From Fuerstiella sp. (GTDB taxonomy: Bacteria > Planctomycetota > Planctomycetia > Planctomycetales > Planctomycetaceae): a stretch of DNA of 57,098 nucleotides. The notes beneath the pieces are model-generated. The model ran no database searches and had not been told where the DNA came from. It saw only the letters and a program-made list of their open reading frames with translations. The stretch's first letter is position 1, and the number at the start of each line of letters is the position of its first letter. The stretch lies in NCBI GenBank assembly GCA_014238335.1, contig JABABI010000025.1, forward strand, positions 30,015 to 87,112, written 5' to 3'. Positions 36,865 through 45,932 of this stretch are shown piece by piece. Both the position numbers and the translations under genes were made by a program.

Positions 36865-37976
36865 TCAGGCGACTGGACTCTTCATATTGTCCAGCCACGA
36901 GCGTGCGCCAGTGACGAATTTGATTTCTGCCACTTTCCTGCCCCACACATTGGTTGGCTTTTCCACCAGCATATAAAGAGTTGTGGATACAACACACGTA
37001 ACAGCAAACGTCAGCAGAAACCTCTCGAGCGACGATTGCTCGGACAGACTCCGGTGATTCTCAAACAGACTGGCGATCGGCAGATGAGTCAGGTAAAGGC
37101 TGTAGCTGATTGTGCCAAGAAACAGGAATGGCTTGAACTCAAGAATCCGTGCAGCGACGGTGTGACGACTTCTTTCGAACAGGCCAATGATCAGGCAGAC
37201 AGACAGGCTGAAGATCAGTCGCCTGCCGGGCAGCTCTAGCAACAGACCGGCGATGGAAACTGCGATGCACACACGGACGATCGTCTGCGCGTGCGTCTTC
37301 ATCCAGCCGACATGCGTCTGCCTCAACTGGTATGCCACGACGCCCAACAGGAAGAAGGGCCCGTAGCTCGTGGGAAACCATTTGGAGAACAGGCCCGGTT
37401 CCGGAGTGACAAACAGATAAGCCAGCCCTTTTGTTACGCCAATGGCCGCAACAGCCAGCACAAAAGCGACCCTCAACTTCTTAGCCGTCTGAGCTTTCAC
37501 CAGCACCAGAGGCAGTGCGGCATACCAGAAGACTTCGATCGGTATGGTCCATTCGACACCCAGGATCGAGTTGGCAATTCGGTGGTCCAGAAAGCTCAGA
37601 AAAAACACATGCAGCAGGTAGTTGTACGCTCAAGATGCGAATCGAATTCCAGCAGCCAGTGGGACTGCCGCAGCGCACCAAGCCTGGTGAGCATAAACAC
37701 TGCAGAAATCACGAAGACGTAGAGCGGAACGATTCTGAATGCGCGACGAACGATGAATGTCTGGTAGTTGGCTGCTTTCGTGAACGTCACGGCGATGCTG
37801 AACCCGGAGATCACGAAGAAGATCTCGACGCCGTATTTTCCAGCCTGCGTAATGTTGTTTCCGACATAGCCAAAGGCTGTAAATGCGCCGGTGTGGATCA
37901 CGACCACCATCGCCGCGGCCAGTGCGCGAAGTGATGTCACGAAGTTCGTTTCGTCGTACTGTCTGATAACTGTCAT
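36865..37976 (-). pseudogene. Membrane acyltransferase (OafA-like, AT3 family), frameshifted
   Basis: The two halves of one acyltransferase family 3 protein lie in different frames. These integral-membrane enzymes O-acetylate surface polysaccharides. The N-half, from ATG 37976, has SLRALAAAMVVVIHTGAF (family His in the first helix) and VEIFFVISGFSIAVTF, and runs into a stop at 37596 after reading ERTTTCC. The C-half shows NYLLHVFFLSFL, GVEWTIPIEVFWYAALPLVLV, SYGPFFLLGVVAYQL, GTISYSLYLTHLPIASLF and ends at 36865. Adding one base near 37626 turns the junction into an uninterrupted ERYNYLLHV, so a single lost base explains it. Sequencing error or recent mutation are equally possible; the rest is intact. 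It belongs by position to the glycan locus upstream. Confidence 0.75.
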
Positions 37977-38038
37977 GGGCCCCATCCGCACTGACTGGGC
38001 GTGTTCGTCAAGCCGGGCATGAGCTCCTGCGTTTGCAA

Positions 38039-39241
38039 TCAGGCCGCTTCGGAAACCGAATAACTTGTCATGCATCCGCTCAGGATGTTCAGATCAGATT
38101 CTGTCAGCTCCGGATAAACACCAAAGTAAACTCCGTTGCTGTGCAGAAAATCGGCTCCTGGCAGGTCGTACATACGCTGCGCGTAACGACTGTAGAAGGG
38201 TTGCCGCTGCATGTTTCCAGCGATGATTGGCCGGATCTCGACACCGGCACCAGCGAAACGGTGTACGTAGCCGTCCCGAACAGCTTCGCTGCGACAGACA
38301 ATTGGAAATGCAAAACTGGACAACACAGAAATGTGTGAGTGATCAAGCGGCACGAGGTCCGAGTTCTCACGGGAAACTGCATCCAGACGAGCATGAATAG
38401 CGGCCCGCGCCTGCACGGTTGCGTCAAGATACTGTAACTGTCGATTGCCCAGGAACCCGGTGATCTCTGTCGGCCGCAGGTTGTACCCGAGATCATAAAA
38501 CGCATACTTAGCCTCGAACTCGCCCTTTACGCCGAACTTCGAGCGCCACTTCAGCTGCTGACTGGCCTTCAGATTTCGATCCCAGCCATTAGCTCGGACA
38601 ATTCGCAGCATCTCTGCCAGTTCTTCATCATCCGTACACACCATGCCACCTTCGATCGTCGACATATGGTGGGCAACGTAAAACGAGAACGTAGCGGCCG
38701 CTCCAAAGTTGCCCGTCTTTCCTGCAGGAGTTTCTGTCCCGAGTGACTCGCAGTTGTCCTCAATCAGAAGGATGTCGCGTTCTTCGCAGATCTTACGGAT
38801 GTTCTGCAGATCTCCGCAGAATCCAAGCACATTCGTCAGAAAGAAACATTTCAGATCGGTTGTGCGCAGTCGTTCCAGCAGATTCTCTGACATGCAGTTC
38901 AGAGTCTGTGGATCGCAGTCCACGGGCACCGGCTGCATATTCAGCTGGACAATGGGCATCACATTGGTGGCCCACGTGAGGGCTGAGAACCCAATCAGAT
39001 CTTCGTCGCGCAGACGGCCAAGATTCTTCAGGGCCTGCAACAGCGCAAGATTGGCGCTGCCACCGCTGTTAAACAGAACTGCATCCCCGCGTCCCTGCTG
39101 CTGTGCAAACGATTCTTCAAACCGGAAACACTCGCTGTCCATACTCAGCCGTGGCGTTTCCAGAATGAACTCTGCCAGGTCACGCCGCGTTTCGAGCTCT
39201 CTGTGAAACGCATTTTTCATTAGTGGAATCACTGACTTCAT
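38039..39241 (-). CDS. PLP-dependent sugar 3-dehydratase, ColD-like (His in place of Lys)
   Basis: A 400-residue DegT/DnrJ/EryC1-type protein, but the segment that carries the Schiff-base lysine reads SFYVAHHMSTIEGGMV: His191 takes the Lys position. That substitution marks the 3-dehydratases ColD (GDP-4-keto-6-deoxymannose) and RfbH/DdhC (CDP-sugar), not aminotransferases. Other matches to ColD-type proteins are EDNCESLGTE (162-171, PLP Asp), VRANGWDRNL, YNLRPTEITGFLGN and GVEIRPIIAGN. There is no [2Fe-2S] N-domain, so ColD is the better model. The gene starts inside the end of the fcl-like gene (62-base overlap; ATG 39220 is an alternative), so the products are coupled. Predicted cytoplasmic product: a 3,6-dideoxy-4-keto sugar nucleotide. 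Confidence 0.85.
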   Translation of the reverse strand: MKSVIPLMKNAFHRELETRRDLAEFILETPRLSMDSECFRFEESFAQQQGRGDAVLFNSGGSANLALLQALKNLGRLRDEDLIGFSALTWATNVMPIVQLNMQPVPVDCDPQTLNCMSENLLERLRTTDLKCFFLTNVLGFCGDLQNIRKICEERDILLIEDNCESLGTETPAGKTGNFGAAATFSFYVAHHMSTIEGGMVCTDDEELAEMLRIVRANGWDRNLKASQQLKWRSKFGVKGEFEAKYAFYDLGYNLRPTEITGFLGNRQLQYLDATVQARAAIHARLDAVSRENSDLVPLDHSHISVLSSFAFPIVCRSEAVRDGYVHRFAGAGVEIRPIIAGNMQRQPFYSRYAQRMYDLPGADFLHSNGVYFGVYPELTESDLNILSGCMTSYSVSEAA

Positions 39242-40181
39242 CCTTTAAGTCGTTTTGAGGCCGCTTAATCGCGGAGTACTCTGCGATCATTTCCTGGACT
39301 CCATCCCCGAGTCCAATGTGCGAGCGAAAACCAAGCTTCGCCAGCCTGGAAACATCCATGCACTTGCGAGGCATTCCGTCCGGTTTTGAGGTATCCCATT
39401 CGATGTGGCCTCGATAGCCGCAGGATTGGGCGATCAAATCAGCCAGCTCACTGATGGAAACATCTGTCCCCGTACCAACGTTAATGATCTCCGGAGACTT
39501 CCAATGCTCCAATACAAACAGGACGGCCTGTGCCAGATCGTCCACATGCATAAACTCTCGCCGCGCCGTGCCCGTCCCCCACAGCGTAAGCGACTCAATC
39601 CCGCTGTCACAAGCATCCACGAACCGCCGTACCAGGGCGCTCAGCACATGTGACTTTTGCAGGTCAAAACTGTCGTTCGGCCCGTACAGATTGCACGGCA
39701 TGGGACACACCACATCCATCCCGAATTGTCGCTGATACGCCTGAGCCATTGTCAGTCCGGCAATCTTGGCGATGGCATAGCCCGCATTCGTCGGCTCCAC
39801 CGGCCCGGTCATCAGCGACTCTTCCTGAATCGGCTGGGGACAATTTCGTGGATAGATGCAGGAGCTGCCCAGAAAACACAGTTTCCTGGTTCCACAACGA
39901 GCAGCACTGTCGATCACATTATTTTGAATCTGCAGGTTCTGAAAGATAAAATCGGCCGGTGCATCCAGGTTTGCCTGTATCCCGCCAACACGTGCGGCGG
40001 CCAGGATGACAGTTTCCGGACGCTCAGCCTCCATAAACCGGCGCACCTGATCGGCATCCGACAGATCCAGCTCGGTGCGAGTGCGCAGCAGCAAATTGCG
40101 GTGTCCAGCCTGCTCTAAAGCGCGAACAATGGCGGAACCAACCATACCTCGATGGCCAGCCACAAAGAGTTTCTCATCCAT
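39180..40181 (-). CDS. GDP-L-fucose/colitose synthase-type epimerase/reductase
   Basis: 333 residues from ATG 40181 (upstream frame lacks family likeness). A short-chain dehydrogenase fold of the GDP-4-keto-6-deoxy-D-mannose 3,5-epimerase/4-reductase family (Fcl/WcaG). Seen: KLFVAGHRGMVGSAIVRALE (NADP), LRTRTELDLSD, AAARVGGIQAN, LGSSCIYPRNCPQP with EPTNAGYAIAKIAG (Ser, Tyr, Lys triad), PCNLYGPNDSFD, REFMHVDDLAQAVLFVLE, NVGTGTDVSISELADLIA, and SKPDGMPRKCMDVSRLAKLGF. Fcl makes GDP-L-fucose; the close relative ColC makes GDP-L-colitose after ColD, and the ColD-like gene overlaps this one. The last 25 residues (DEVSDSTNEKCVSQ) are extra and overlap the next gene. Which product forms cannot be decided by sequence reading. 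Confidence 0.92.
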   Translation of the reverse strand: MDEKLFVAGHRGMVGSAIVRALEQAGHRNLLLRTRTELDLSDADQVRRFMEAERPETVILAAARVGGIQANLDAPADFIFQNLQIQNNVIDSAARCGTRKLCFLGSSCIYPRNCPQPIQEESLMTGPVEPTNAGYAIAKIAGLTMAQAYQRQFGMDVVCPMPCNLYGPNDSFDLQKSHVLSALVRRFVDACDSGIESLTLWGTGTARREFMHVDDLAQAVLFVLEHWKSPEIINVGTGTDVSISELADLIAQSCGYRGHIEWDTSKPDGMPRKCMDVSRLAKLGFRSHIGLGDGVQEMIAEYSAIKRPQNDLKDEVSDSTNEKCVSQRARNAA

Positions 40182-40320
40182 GAGTATTGCTCCCCAGCAC
40201 CGACAACGTACCTGGACCTGTGACGAAATGGCAGCAGGTAGTGGCACGAATGTGTCACGCAAGGTAACAGAAAATGAAAAACACCGGCAAGATCAACCTC
40301 TTATCCGAACGGATTCCGCT

Positions 40321-41205
40321 CTATGGGGGGCCAAGGCGAACCCAGTCCTCGGGTACCAGGTTCTGATCGTTTCTGCTGCTGTCAGCAAACCAACGCCGGC
40401 AGGCCACGACAGTCTTGTGGGGCGATGGATTCAGCCAGGCTCCCCACCAGCTGAAACTACTATTGGCGATGATATGATGCCGACAGGCACTCATCAGTTT
40501 CAGATCGGGCCAGGGATCGGCCACAGAATTGTGAGAAATAAATCGCATCGAAAACGGCAACTTAAGATTTTCTCTTGTCCATTTCGGGTCGTCTGAGAAA
40601 ACAAAGAAGACTGGCGAACCCTCGATACAATCAGCCACGTGTCGGGCAGCTTTCTCGTAATAATCCAGCGAACAAACACCGTGAACCTTCATCGTTCTGA
40701 GATTTGAAACGTAGTCGCCACGGCGAATATGCAGCGACACCGCCATGCCGGACGTGATTTCATCCAGTACCTTTTGGTTCTGCTCATCCACAGGATCCGG
40801 CCGGGTCAGTTCCTCTCTGATCTGCGAGGCAATATGACGAAAGTACTTCTCTGATTGCCAGTACCCGCGCAGATATGTGTTATCACCAAGAGACTCGAAA
40901 CCCGGCTGATATTGAAACCCCGACTCATGAAACAACTTCAGACGTCCCCGATTTTTCAGATGCCACCACGGAACACTCAATAACCCTCGTTTTTCGGGTG
41001 GCAGAACGAACCCGTTCAGACTGGATTCGTCAGCCTCCACCATCTGTGTATTGAAACGATCGATCGAGTACGAATGCAGGCGATACGTGCGAAATGACCG
41101 GGAATCCGCCAGTAAATCGGTCTGGTGTTTCAGCGCCAGCGCACGAGCGGTGGCATACTGGAACATCTGATTACCGATCCCGCCAGAGAATCTGCAAATG
41201 ATCAC
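40321..41205 (-). CDS. GT11 alpha-1,2-fucosyltransferase-type enzyme
   Basis: 294 residues from GTG 41205, which gives the normal family N-terminus VIICRFSGGIGNQMFQYATARAL; a TTG at 41256 would add 17 residues. GT11 enzymes move fucose (or in a few cases colitose) from the GDP-sugar to a glycan 2-hydroxyl. The catalytic/donor loop is SLHIRRGDYVSN. YFRHIASQIREEL and FFVFSDDPKWTRENL follow as usual, with IANSSFSWWGAWLNP near the end as the donor-binding block. It lacks a membrane segment, so it works at the cytoplasmic face. It sits directly after the GDP-sugar genes on the same strand, which fits the donor. The acceptor is unknown. Confidence 0.9.
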   Translation of the reverse strand: MIICRFSGGIGNQMFQYATARALALKHQTDLLADSRSFRTYRLHSYSIDRFNTQMVEADESSLNGFVLPPEKRGLLSVPWWHLKNRGRLKLFHESGFQYQPGFESLGDNTYLRGYWQSEKYFRHIASQIREELTRPDPVDEQNQKVLDEITSGMAVSLHIRRGDYVSNLRTMKVHGVCSLDYYEKAARHVADCIEGSPVFFVFSDDPKWTRENLKLPFSMRFISHNSVADPWPDLKLMSACRHHIIANSSFSWWGAWLNPSPHKTVVACRRWFADSSRNDQNLVPEDWVRLGPP

Positions 41206-41363
41206 AATATCACCGTTTCCAGAACGAGAGCAGTTCCGGCTCTGGTGCTGTGTCAAGCCATCACGTTCAGGTCAGGTGGCCGGAACGGCACGCAGGATGC
41301 CGCGGAGGTTCACTGGTATTTGCTACTAAGCCAGTCACTCCAGGTTAAGATTTGACGACCGGT

Positions 41364-42101
41364 CTAATAGCGAATCTTTTTGGCAGTTGGCAGTTCGAAG
41401 TAGTCATCCAGCAACGGCAGCGAACACGGCTCTTTGCTGACCACCAGACAATACGGTTCGCCTTCGTGGTGGTGGACATGGAAGTGTACGTCATCCCAGC
41501 CAATATGCCCGCCTGCATGCAGTCGTTTGACGTCGTCGACAAACGGATGGCAGCCATAATTCTCCATCAACACGACGTACTTCTCAGCCAGCCTGAACAT
41601 ATTCGCCAGAGCATTCAGATGACTCACCGCAGTCTTGATGTGCATAATGACGGCCTGGCTGTAGACCAATTCGGCCATCGGCCACTGTGTCGAGAACGGC
41701 ATTGTGATGTCCTGCAACATCGTCTCTGCAGAAATTTCCGGGTTGCGCTGCTTCAGAAAACGAAGCTGCTCAGTCGAACGGTCTCCGCCTCGGACAGTCA
41801 CGTCGGGATACAGCAGCTGCAGGTTGCGCAGATGATCGCCGCCACCGCAGCCAACTTCGAAGACACTGCTGGCACCGAGCTTTCCAACGATCTCGTAGAT
41901 GGAATGATGATTGGGGTGAACGACCGCATCGCCCACCTTCAGCTCTGCCGCGTCGCGATCGTAGTAGACTCGATCGTCAATGCGAGGATCGCGGTCCACG
42001 TCCATTCGCTGCTGCTGAGGGCCATACTTGTCCCTTGTGTATGTATCCCAATTGAAGTCGTCGTCGAAGTACCTTCGTCCCTGGCCGAAAATCACTCCCA
42101 T
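41364..42101 (-). CDS. Class I SAM-dependent methyltransferase
   Basis: 245 residues with a Rossmann-type SAM-binding core: motif I SSVFEVGCGGGDHLRNL (near 79-95), VRGGDRSTEQLRFLKQ (acidic ribose ligand), LQDITMPF, and AELVYSQAVIMHI. The first 70 residues (FDDDFNWDTYTRDKYGPQQQRMD) carry no known domain and may bind substrate. There is a His cluster (VHFHVHHHEGE) near residue 213. No signal peptide. Position in the glycan locus suggests a sugar or glycan methyltransferase. The exact family is not identified; an alternative is a small-molecule methyltransferase unrelated to the glycan. The gene to the right begins 66 bases upstream. Confidence 0.78.
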   Translation of the reverse strand: MGVIFGQGRRYFDDDFNWDTYTRDKYGPQQQRMDVDRDPRIDDRVYYDRDAAELKVGDAVVHPNHHSIYEIVGKLGASSVFEVGCGGGDHLRNLQLLYPDVTVRGGDRSTEQLRFLKQRNPEISAETMLQDITMPFSTQWPMAELVYSQAVIMHIKTAVSHLNALANMFRLAEKYVVLMENYGCHPFVDDVKRLHAGGHIGWDDVHFHVHHHEGEPYCLVVSKEPCSLPLLDDYFELPTAKKIRY

Positions 42102-42167
42102 CCTGCGTGTAAGTTCGAGTGAAATGGCACACCCCCCTTATTCATTGAATATTGAATTGGACCGCTA

Positions 42168-42872
42168 CTATGCAGCGGTCGCCCTGCGAGACCAGTTTTC
42201 CCAAACGAATTCGTAGCACCAGGTTTCGTCATGCGACGGTTGCAATCGCTGTCGCAGTTCGTTTCGCTGGAGCTCAGCGTCTTCGACAAAGTCATGAAAT
42301 TGCACCTGAATATTGCTAACCTGACGAATAAGGTTAGTTTCGATCAGGCGACGTAAGAGCGGATATTCACCGCCTTCGATGTTGACTTTAATGAGATCAA
42401 CGTGTTCCAGGTCCAGCTCCTGCCAGACCGACAGCACGTCGTGAATCTGTGCTGCCACCGATCCGTTAGTGTCATGGTTCCGAAAGAAACTGGAAGCATC
42501 GTCAGCAGTGCTGAGAAACAGCTGTTCATCACACGCACCAAGCCCGTAGTCCAGTACGGAGACGCGAGGATCGTCGGCGAATCGCTGCCTGCACTGTTCG
42601 CTAAAGACCGGCATTGGCTCAAACACGAATACGCGACAGCCAAATCGATCGATCATCGCCTGCGCGAAATCACCGTGGTAGCCACCAACGTCCAGAACAA
42701 CACTGTTTTCATCCAGCGAATAATCCTGACGTAATGTCGTGTCGCCCCGATCACGCTTCCACCGTTTGACCGAAACCAGAAACGGATCCTTCAGAACCGT
42801 CCGTTTGTAAAACTTTGTCGCTGGTTTGATCAGCCAGTCGGAAAATATTTTCGGCATCCGTGCCTCATTCAT
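42168..42872 (-). CDS. FkbM family methyltransferase
   Basis: 234 residues from ATG 42872 (ATG 42857 is an alternative; TTG 42920 is further upstream). FkbM-type enzymes O-methylate hydroxyl groups of sugars or polyketides with SAM. Motif I is ENSVVLDVGGYHGDFAQAM, followed by CRVFVFEPMPVFSEQCRQRF (adenosine/ribose), SVLDYGLGACDEQLFLS, and the conserved LEHVDLIKVNIEGGEYPLLRRLIE with the catalytic acidic region. NIQVQFHDFVEDAELQRNEL closes the fold. No membrane segment. The neighbourhood of GT11, GT10 and GT25 enzymes makes methylation of the surface glycan the likely role. A TTG-start version would overlap the upstream gap only. Confidence 0.86.
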   Translation of the reverse strand: MNEARMPKIFSDWLIKPATKFYKRTVLKDPFLVSVKRWKRDRGDTTLRQDYSLDENSVVLDVGGYHGDFAQAMIDRFGCRVFVFEPMPVFSEQCRQRFADDPRVSVLDYGLGACDEQLFLSTADDASSFFRNHDTNGSVAAQIHDVLSVWQELDLEHVDLIKVNIEGGEYPLLRRLIETNLIRQVSNIQVQFHDFVEDAELQRNELRQRLQPSHDETWCYEFVWENWSRRATAA

Positions 42873-42994
42873 TCTTGACGGCCCACTACTGACGCTGCCC
42901 GACGTTTGAAAAACGAGCAATTCGCCAACAGGACTACACGCGAATTATTTCTCGTGACAGCTTTTGAAGGTTCAACCTCCGTGGCTTACTCACA

Positions 42995-43490
42995 TCAATT
43001 GTACTGCCAGCTAAATCTACCGCAATGTCTGAATATTACGGACAGCTCAATGGCCAGAAGCCGTGCTCCGGTAACCCAGCGCCAATCCCGAAGGGAATCC
43101 ACCGGTCGCCCCGGTTTCTCAGTGACTGCCAAAAGTTTTTTAGACGTCTGTCGCAAGACAATGGTCCGGATGTCTACAGCGACCTGTGAACTGTGAACAA
43201 ACCATACGGCGACCTTCGCTGCAGGCGAATTCCGGCGCATTTGAGGACAATGCCCTTGAAGAAAGCTGAATAGGAGTTCCCATTGGGCAACTCTTCGCGG
43301 CAAATTCAACGACATCGCCAAACTCAATCTGACCAATACAATCGTCGTCCTCCAGGAACGTAGCAGCATCAGGTTTTCGTTCAACAATCTGTCTCCATGC
43401 ATTGCGGTGGCCAAGAAAACAGCCAACTTCGCCGCTGAAGTGGATTATTCGGCCGATGTTGCCTCTGGCCACACACCTCCACGATCTCAT
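42995..43490 (-). pseudogene. Decayed GT25 glycosyltransferase copy
   Basis: Pieces of a GT25 enzyme similar to the intact one at 43970-44761, in at least two frames. Frame A (to a stop at 43140) has GEVGCFLGHRNAWRQIVERKPDAA, LEDDDCIGQIEFGDVVEF and AKSCPMG, matching GCFLSHRAVWKQIVERDLDAA, LEDDAHVDQ and VEFSASHCP in the intact gene. Frame B (to 42995) continues with SKKLLAVTEKPGRPVDSLRDWRWVTGARLLAIE, matching AEKLLAVTEFLDRPIDTTLQMRWITGVCMLAIA. The shift falls near 43175. The N-terminal third (the VNLER-like start) is no longer readable. The two genes were once tandem paralogues. Several independent changes make decay more likely than sequencing error. Confidence 0.75.
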
Positions 43491-43969
43491 CGCACTGCCG
43501 CAGAACGCCGGCAGTTACGCCGACTGAGTTGCTACATGAGCAAATCGCTCCGTGGCTGGCTCCAGACTTATCGCAAATGCCGGGAAGTCCCCGTTATCGC
43601 ACCAATAGTGGACGTGTTAGTTCTGCTCACCTCTGTCAGTGCGTGTCGCACGGACGGGTAGTGGGTCCGGCGAACTGTTTGCAGCTGAACGATGGCGGAA
43701 TTCGCTACACTTCGGTGCAGCGCGCCAGAGCCGTTTGCGGCGGTCTGGCACACGGTTGGGACAACGGCTAAGTCGATTAGCGTCTATCCTCATATCGAAC
43801 TGACAGCGACTCAGTTGGAAATCGGATCCGATTTGGCCTTGCCGTTAACAAAACGCGGGACCCTCGTAACGCGGCGCCGCGCCAAGTGCTGTTATTGACA
43901 TCAAGAATCCGGCCGACTTCTGACTTTACGCAACATGAATTCCTGATTGTGACGATGGTCGCCCGCGTG
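43491..43969. other. Intergenic stretch holding eroded glycosyltransferase sequence
   Basis: About 480 bases between the GT25 remnant and the intact GT25 gene. Leftward reading near 43470-43500 contains QCDEIVEVC, resembling PCDAIEAVY of the intact gene, so the remnant probably continues into this region with further shifts. Beyond about 43560 I see no recognisable protein and no RNA gene. Confidence 0.4.
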
Positions 43970-44761
43970 CTACGCCGCTCTTGCCTGGCCAATTGTCTGA
44001 CCATGGCAGGCAGCCGACAAACGGGCGACTTTCCAACGATACCGCGCTCGATTGACCTGCCGCATGATTTTCTGAAGTGTCAATCGACGATCCTTGCCGG
44101 CACCGATCATGCTCCCGCCCAACGCCGCCGTCCGATCCGAAATTCCAGAGGGCGCGATGGCAAGCATGCAAACTCCTGTAATCCAACGCATCTGCAATGT
44201 GGTGTCGATCGGCCGATCCAGGAATTCGGTGACGGCCAGTAGTTTCTCCGCGGCTCCACGAGTAACCCACTGGCCCGACGTACGAAGTGGCGTCACACGT
44301 GGGCAAACAATTCGAACTCCATCACCTTCGATAATCTTCCTGCTGCCGGCAGGCAGCGGCCTGACAGGAAACTGCAGATAGGCGTCTGGCGGACAGTGTG
44401 ACGCTGAAAACTCGACGGCTCGGCAAAGCAGCGTCTGGTCCACGTGGGCGTCATCTTCCAGCACCAACGCAGCATCGAGGTCGCGTTCGACGATCTGCTT
44501 CCACACGGCCCGATGACTGAGAAAACAGCCAATATTTCCCCTGTCGAGTTCAAACGGATAGTGCGGACGATGCAGACAGCGGTGATAGACCGCCTCGATT
44601 GCGTCACATGGCATCGCGCGACCATCGACCGCGGGAAGGATCTCTGCTGGCAACGGAAGTCGGGTAAGCGTCGCGCGTGCATTCGCAAGCCGCTCGGTCG
44701 CCCGCTCCAGACAGATAATAAATGCTAAATGATTCACGGTTTCACTACCCAGGAGTTTCAT
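43970..44761 (-). CDS. GT25 family glycosyltransferase
   Basis: About 263 residues from ATG 44761; ATG 44794 adds 11 residues and is possible. GT25 proteins transfer galactose or other sugars to lipooligosaccharide-type glycans from UDP-sugars. The fold starts LAFIICLERATERLANARATL, then LPAVDGRAMP, GNIGCFLSHRAVWKQIVERDLDAALVLEDDAHVD with the DxD-like metal site (Glu-Asp-Asp), and AAEKLLAVTEFLDRPIDTTLQM late in the protein. The last 40 residues are basic (KDRRLTLQKIMRQVNRARYRWK), typical of membrane-surface association. The shadow copy at 42995-43490 is a decayed paralogue. Donor and acceptor are undetermined; I assign family from motif order. Confidence 0.85.
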   Translation of the reverse strand: MKLLGSETVNHLAFIICLERATERLANARATLTRLPLPAEILPAVDGRAMPCDAIEAVYHRCLHRPHYPFELDRGNIGCFLSHRAVWKQIVERDLDAALVLEDDAHVDQTLLCRAVEFSASHCPPDAYLQFPVRPLPAGSRKIIEGDGVRIVCPRVTPLRTSGQWVTRGAAEKLLAVTEFLDRPIDTTLQMRWITGVCMLAIAPSGISDRTAALGGSMIGAGKDRRLTLQKIMRQVNRARYRWKVARLSAACHGQTIGQARAA

Positions 44762-44837
44762 GCAGTAATCTAATCCGCCTGCGAAAAAAGACATTGAAAA
44801 CGGCTGGTAAACTGCTGTTCCATACCCAGTTCCCTGC

Positions 44838-45899
44838 CTAAGCGGCCTTTGCCCACATCCGGTGATAAACGTCGACGATCCTGCGGGCTTCCAACTCGGC
44901 TGAGAACTGTTCTCTCACTCGGGCACAGCCAGATTCACCCATTTCAAAAAGCCGATTCGGGGACGACATAACGCGCTGCAGAGCTTCCTCGAGCGCCGCC
45001 GGATCATTACAGGGAACCAGTTCGCCGTTTTCACCGGGAAGGATTACGTCCGGATAGCAACCAGTACGACTGGCCACGACAGGAACGCCGCAGGCCATCG
45101 CTTCGAGTGGGACGAGTCCAAATCCTTCGTATCGGGCAGGAGCAACGCACAGCGACATCGCTCCATGAAACTCCGGCATCTGCTCGTAGCCGCGTTCACC
45201 CATCCAGACAATCCGTCCTGCCAGACCAGCAGATTCGACTCTCTGTTTCAGTCGTTTCTGAAAGGACTCAAACCCAGGTGAGACACGTCCCACTATACAG
45301 GCCGTAAACTCCGGAAACTCCGGCAACAATCTTATCATCGCGTCAACAAACAGGTCAGTACCCTTTTCCGGACGAATTCGTCCACAGACACTGATGCCGA
45401 ATTTCCCCGGCAGACCAAGTTTATTCCACGCGGCAGCGCGATTCATCGCGGGACGAAAGCGCTGACAATCAACCCCATGTGGAATCGTCGCAGCAACGTG
45501 ATCGACATACTCGGCAGCTGCAGCGCTGGTTGCGATAATCGCATCCATTCCTCCGAGCAATTTTCGAGGAAACCACGAATGACGTCGCAGAGCACACGAT
45601 GTCATCACAAGTTTGATGGGACAGCGAAATAGATGTTTAAAAACCAACGCCCACAGCATTTCGTTATTTCGGCGAACGTGCCAAATTCGAAACGGCTTGT
45701 TCGGCGAACGCTTCAGACACAGCTTCAGTGCTGCCAGCAAACCAATCGGCGTCGCATCGGAATGAGGATGCGTGGACACAAGTGCCAGAGGTTCTTCCGC
45801 TTTCATGTACGGCACCAACGTCCGCACCGTGGCGCTAACGCCTGTGATGCGATGATGGAGGTCGGTCACAATCAGATTAACTCCGGTCAATTCGCTCAT
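44838..45899 (-). CDS. GT4 family glycosyltransferase
   Basis: 353 residues of GT-B fold. N-domain: LTGVNLIVTDLHHRITGVSATVRTL, then VMTSCALRRHSW and IATSAAAAEYV. C-domain: IPHGVDCQRFRPA (start of donor domain), FGISVCGRIRPEKGTDLFVDAM, VWMGERGYEQMP, and the EX7E element ARYEGFGLVPLEAMACGVPVVASRTG, which positions the nucleotide-sugar. It resembles LPS-core mannosyltransferases of the LpcC/WaaG kind, a cytoplasmic-face step in glycan assembly. No membrane segment. It lies 33 bases after the GT10 gene on the same strand, with close spacing to the GT25 gene, which suggests one transcript. Confidence 0.88.
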   Translation of the reverse strand: MSELTGVNLIVTDLHHRITGVSATVRTLVPYMKAEEPLALVSTHPHSDATPIGLLAALKLCLKRSPNKPFRIWHVRRNNEMLWALVFKHLFRCPIKLVMTSCALRRHSWFPRKLLGGMDAIIATSAAAAEYVDHVAATIPHGVDCQRFRPAMNRAAAWNKLGLPGKFGISVCGRIRPEKGTDLFVDAMIRLLPEFPEFTACIVGRVSPGFESFQKRLKQRVESAGLAGRIVWMGERGYEQMPEFHGAMSLCVAPARYEGFGLVPLEAMACGVPVVASRTGCYPDVILPGENGELVPCNDPAALEEALQRVMSSPNRLFEMGESGCARVREQFSAELEARRIVDVYHRMWAKAA

Positions 45900-45932
45900 T
45901 GTGAATTTGTAAAAGGTTCGTGTGAAATGGCC

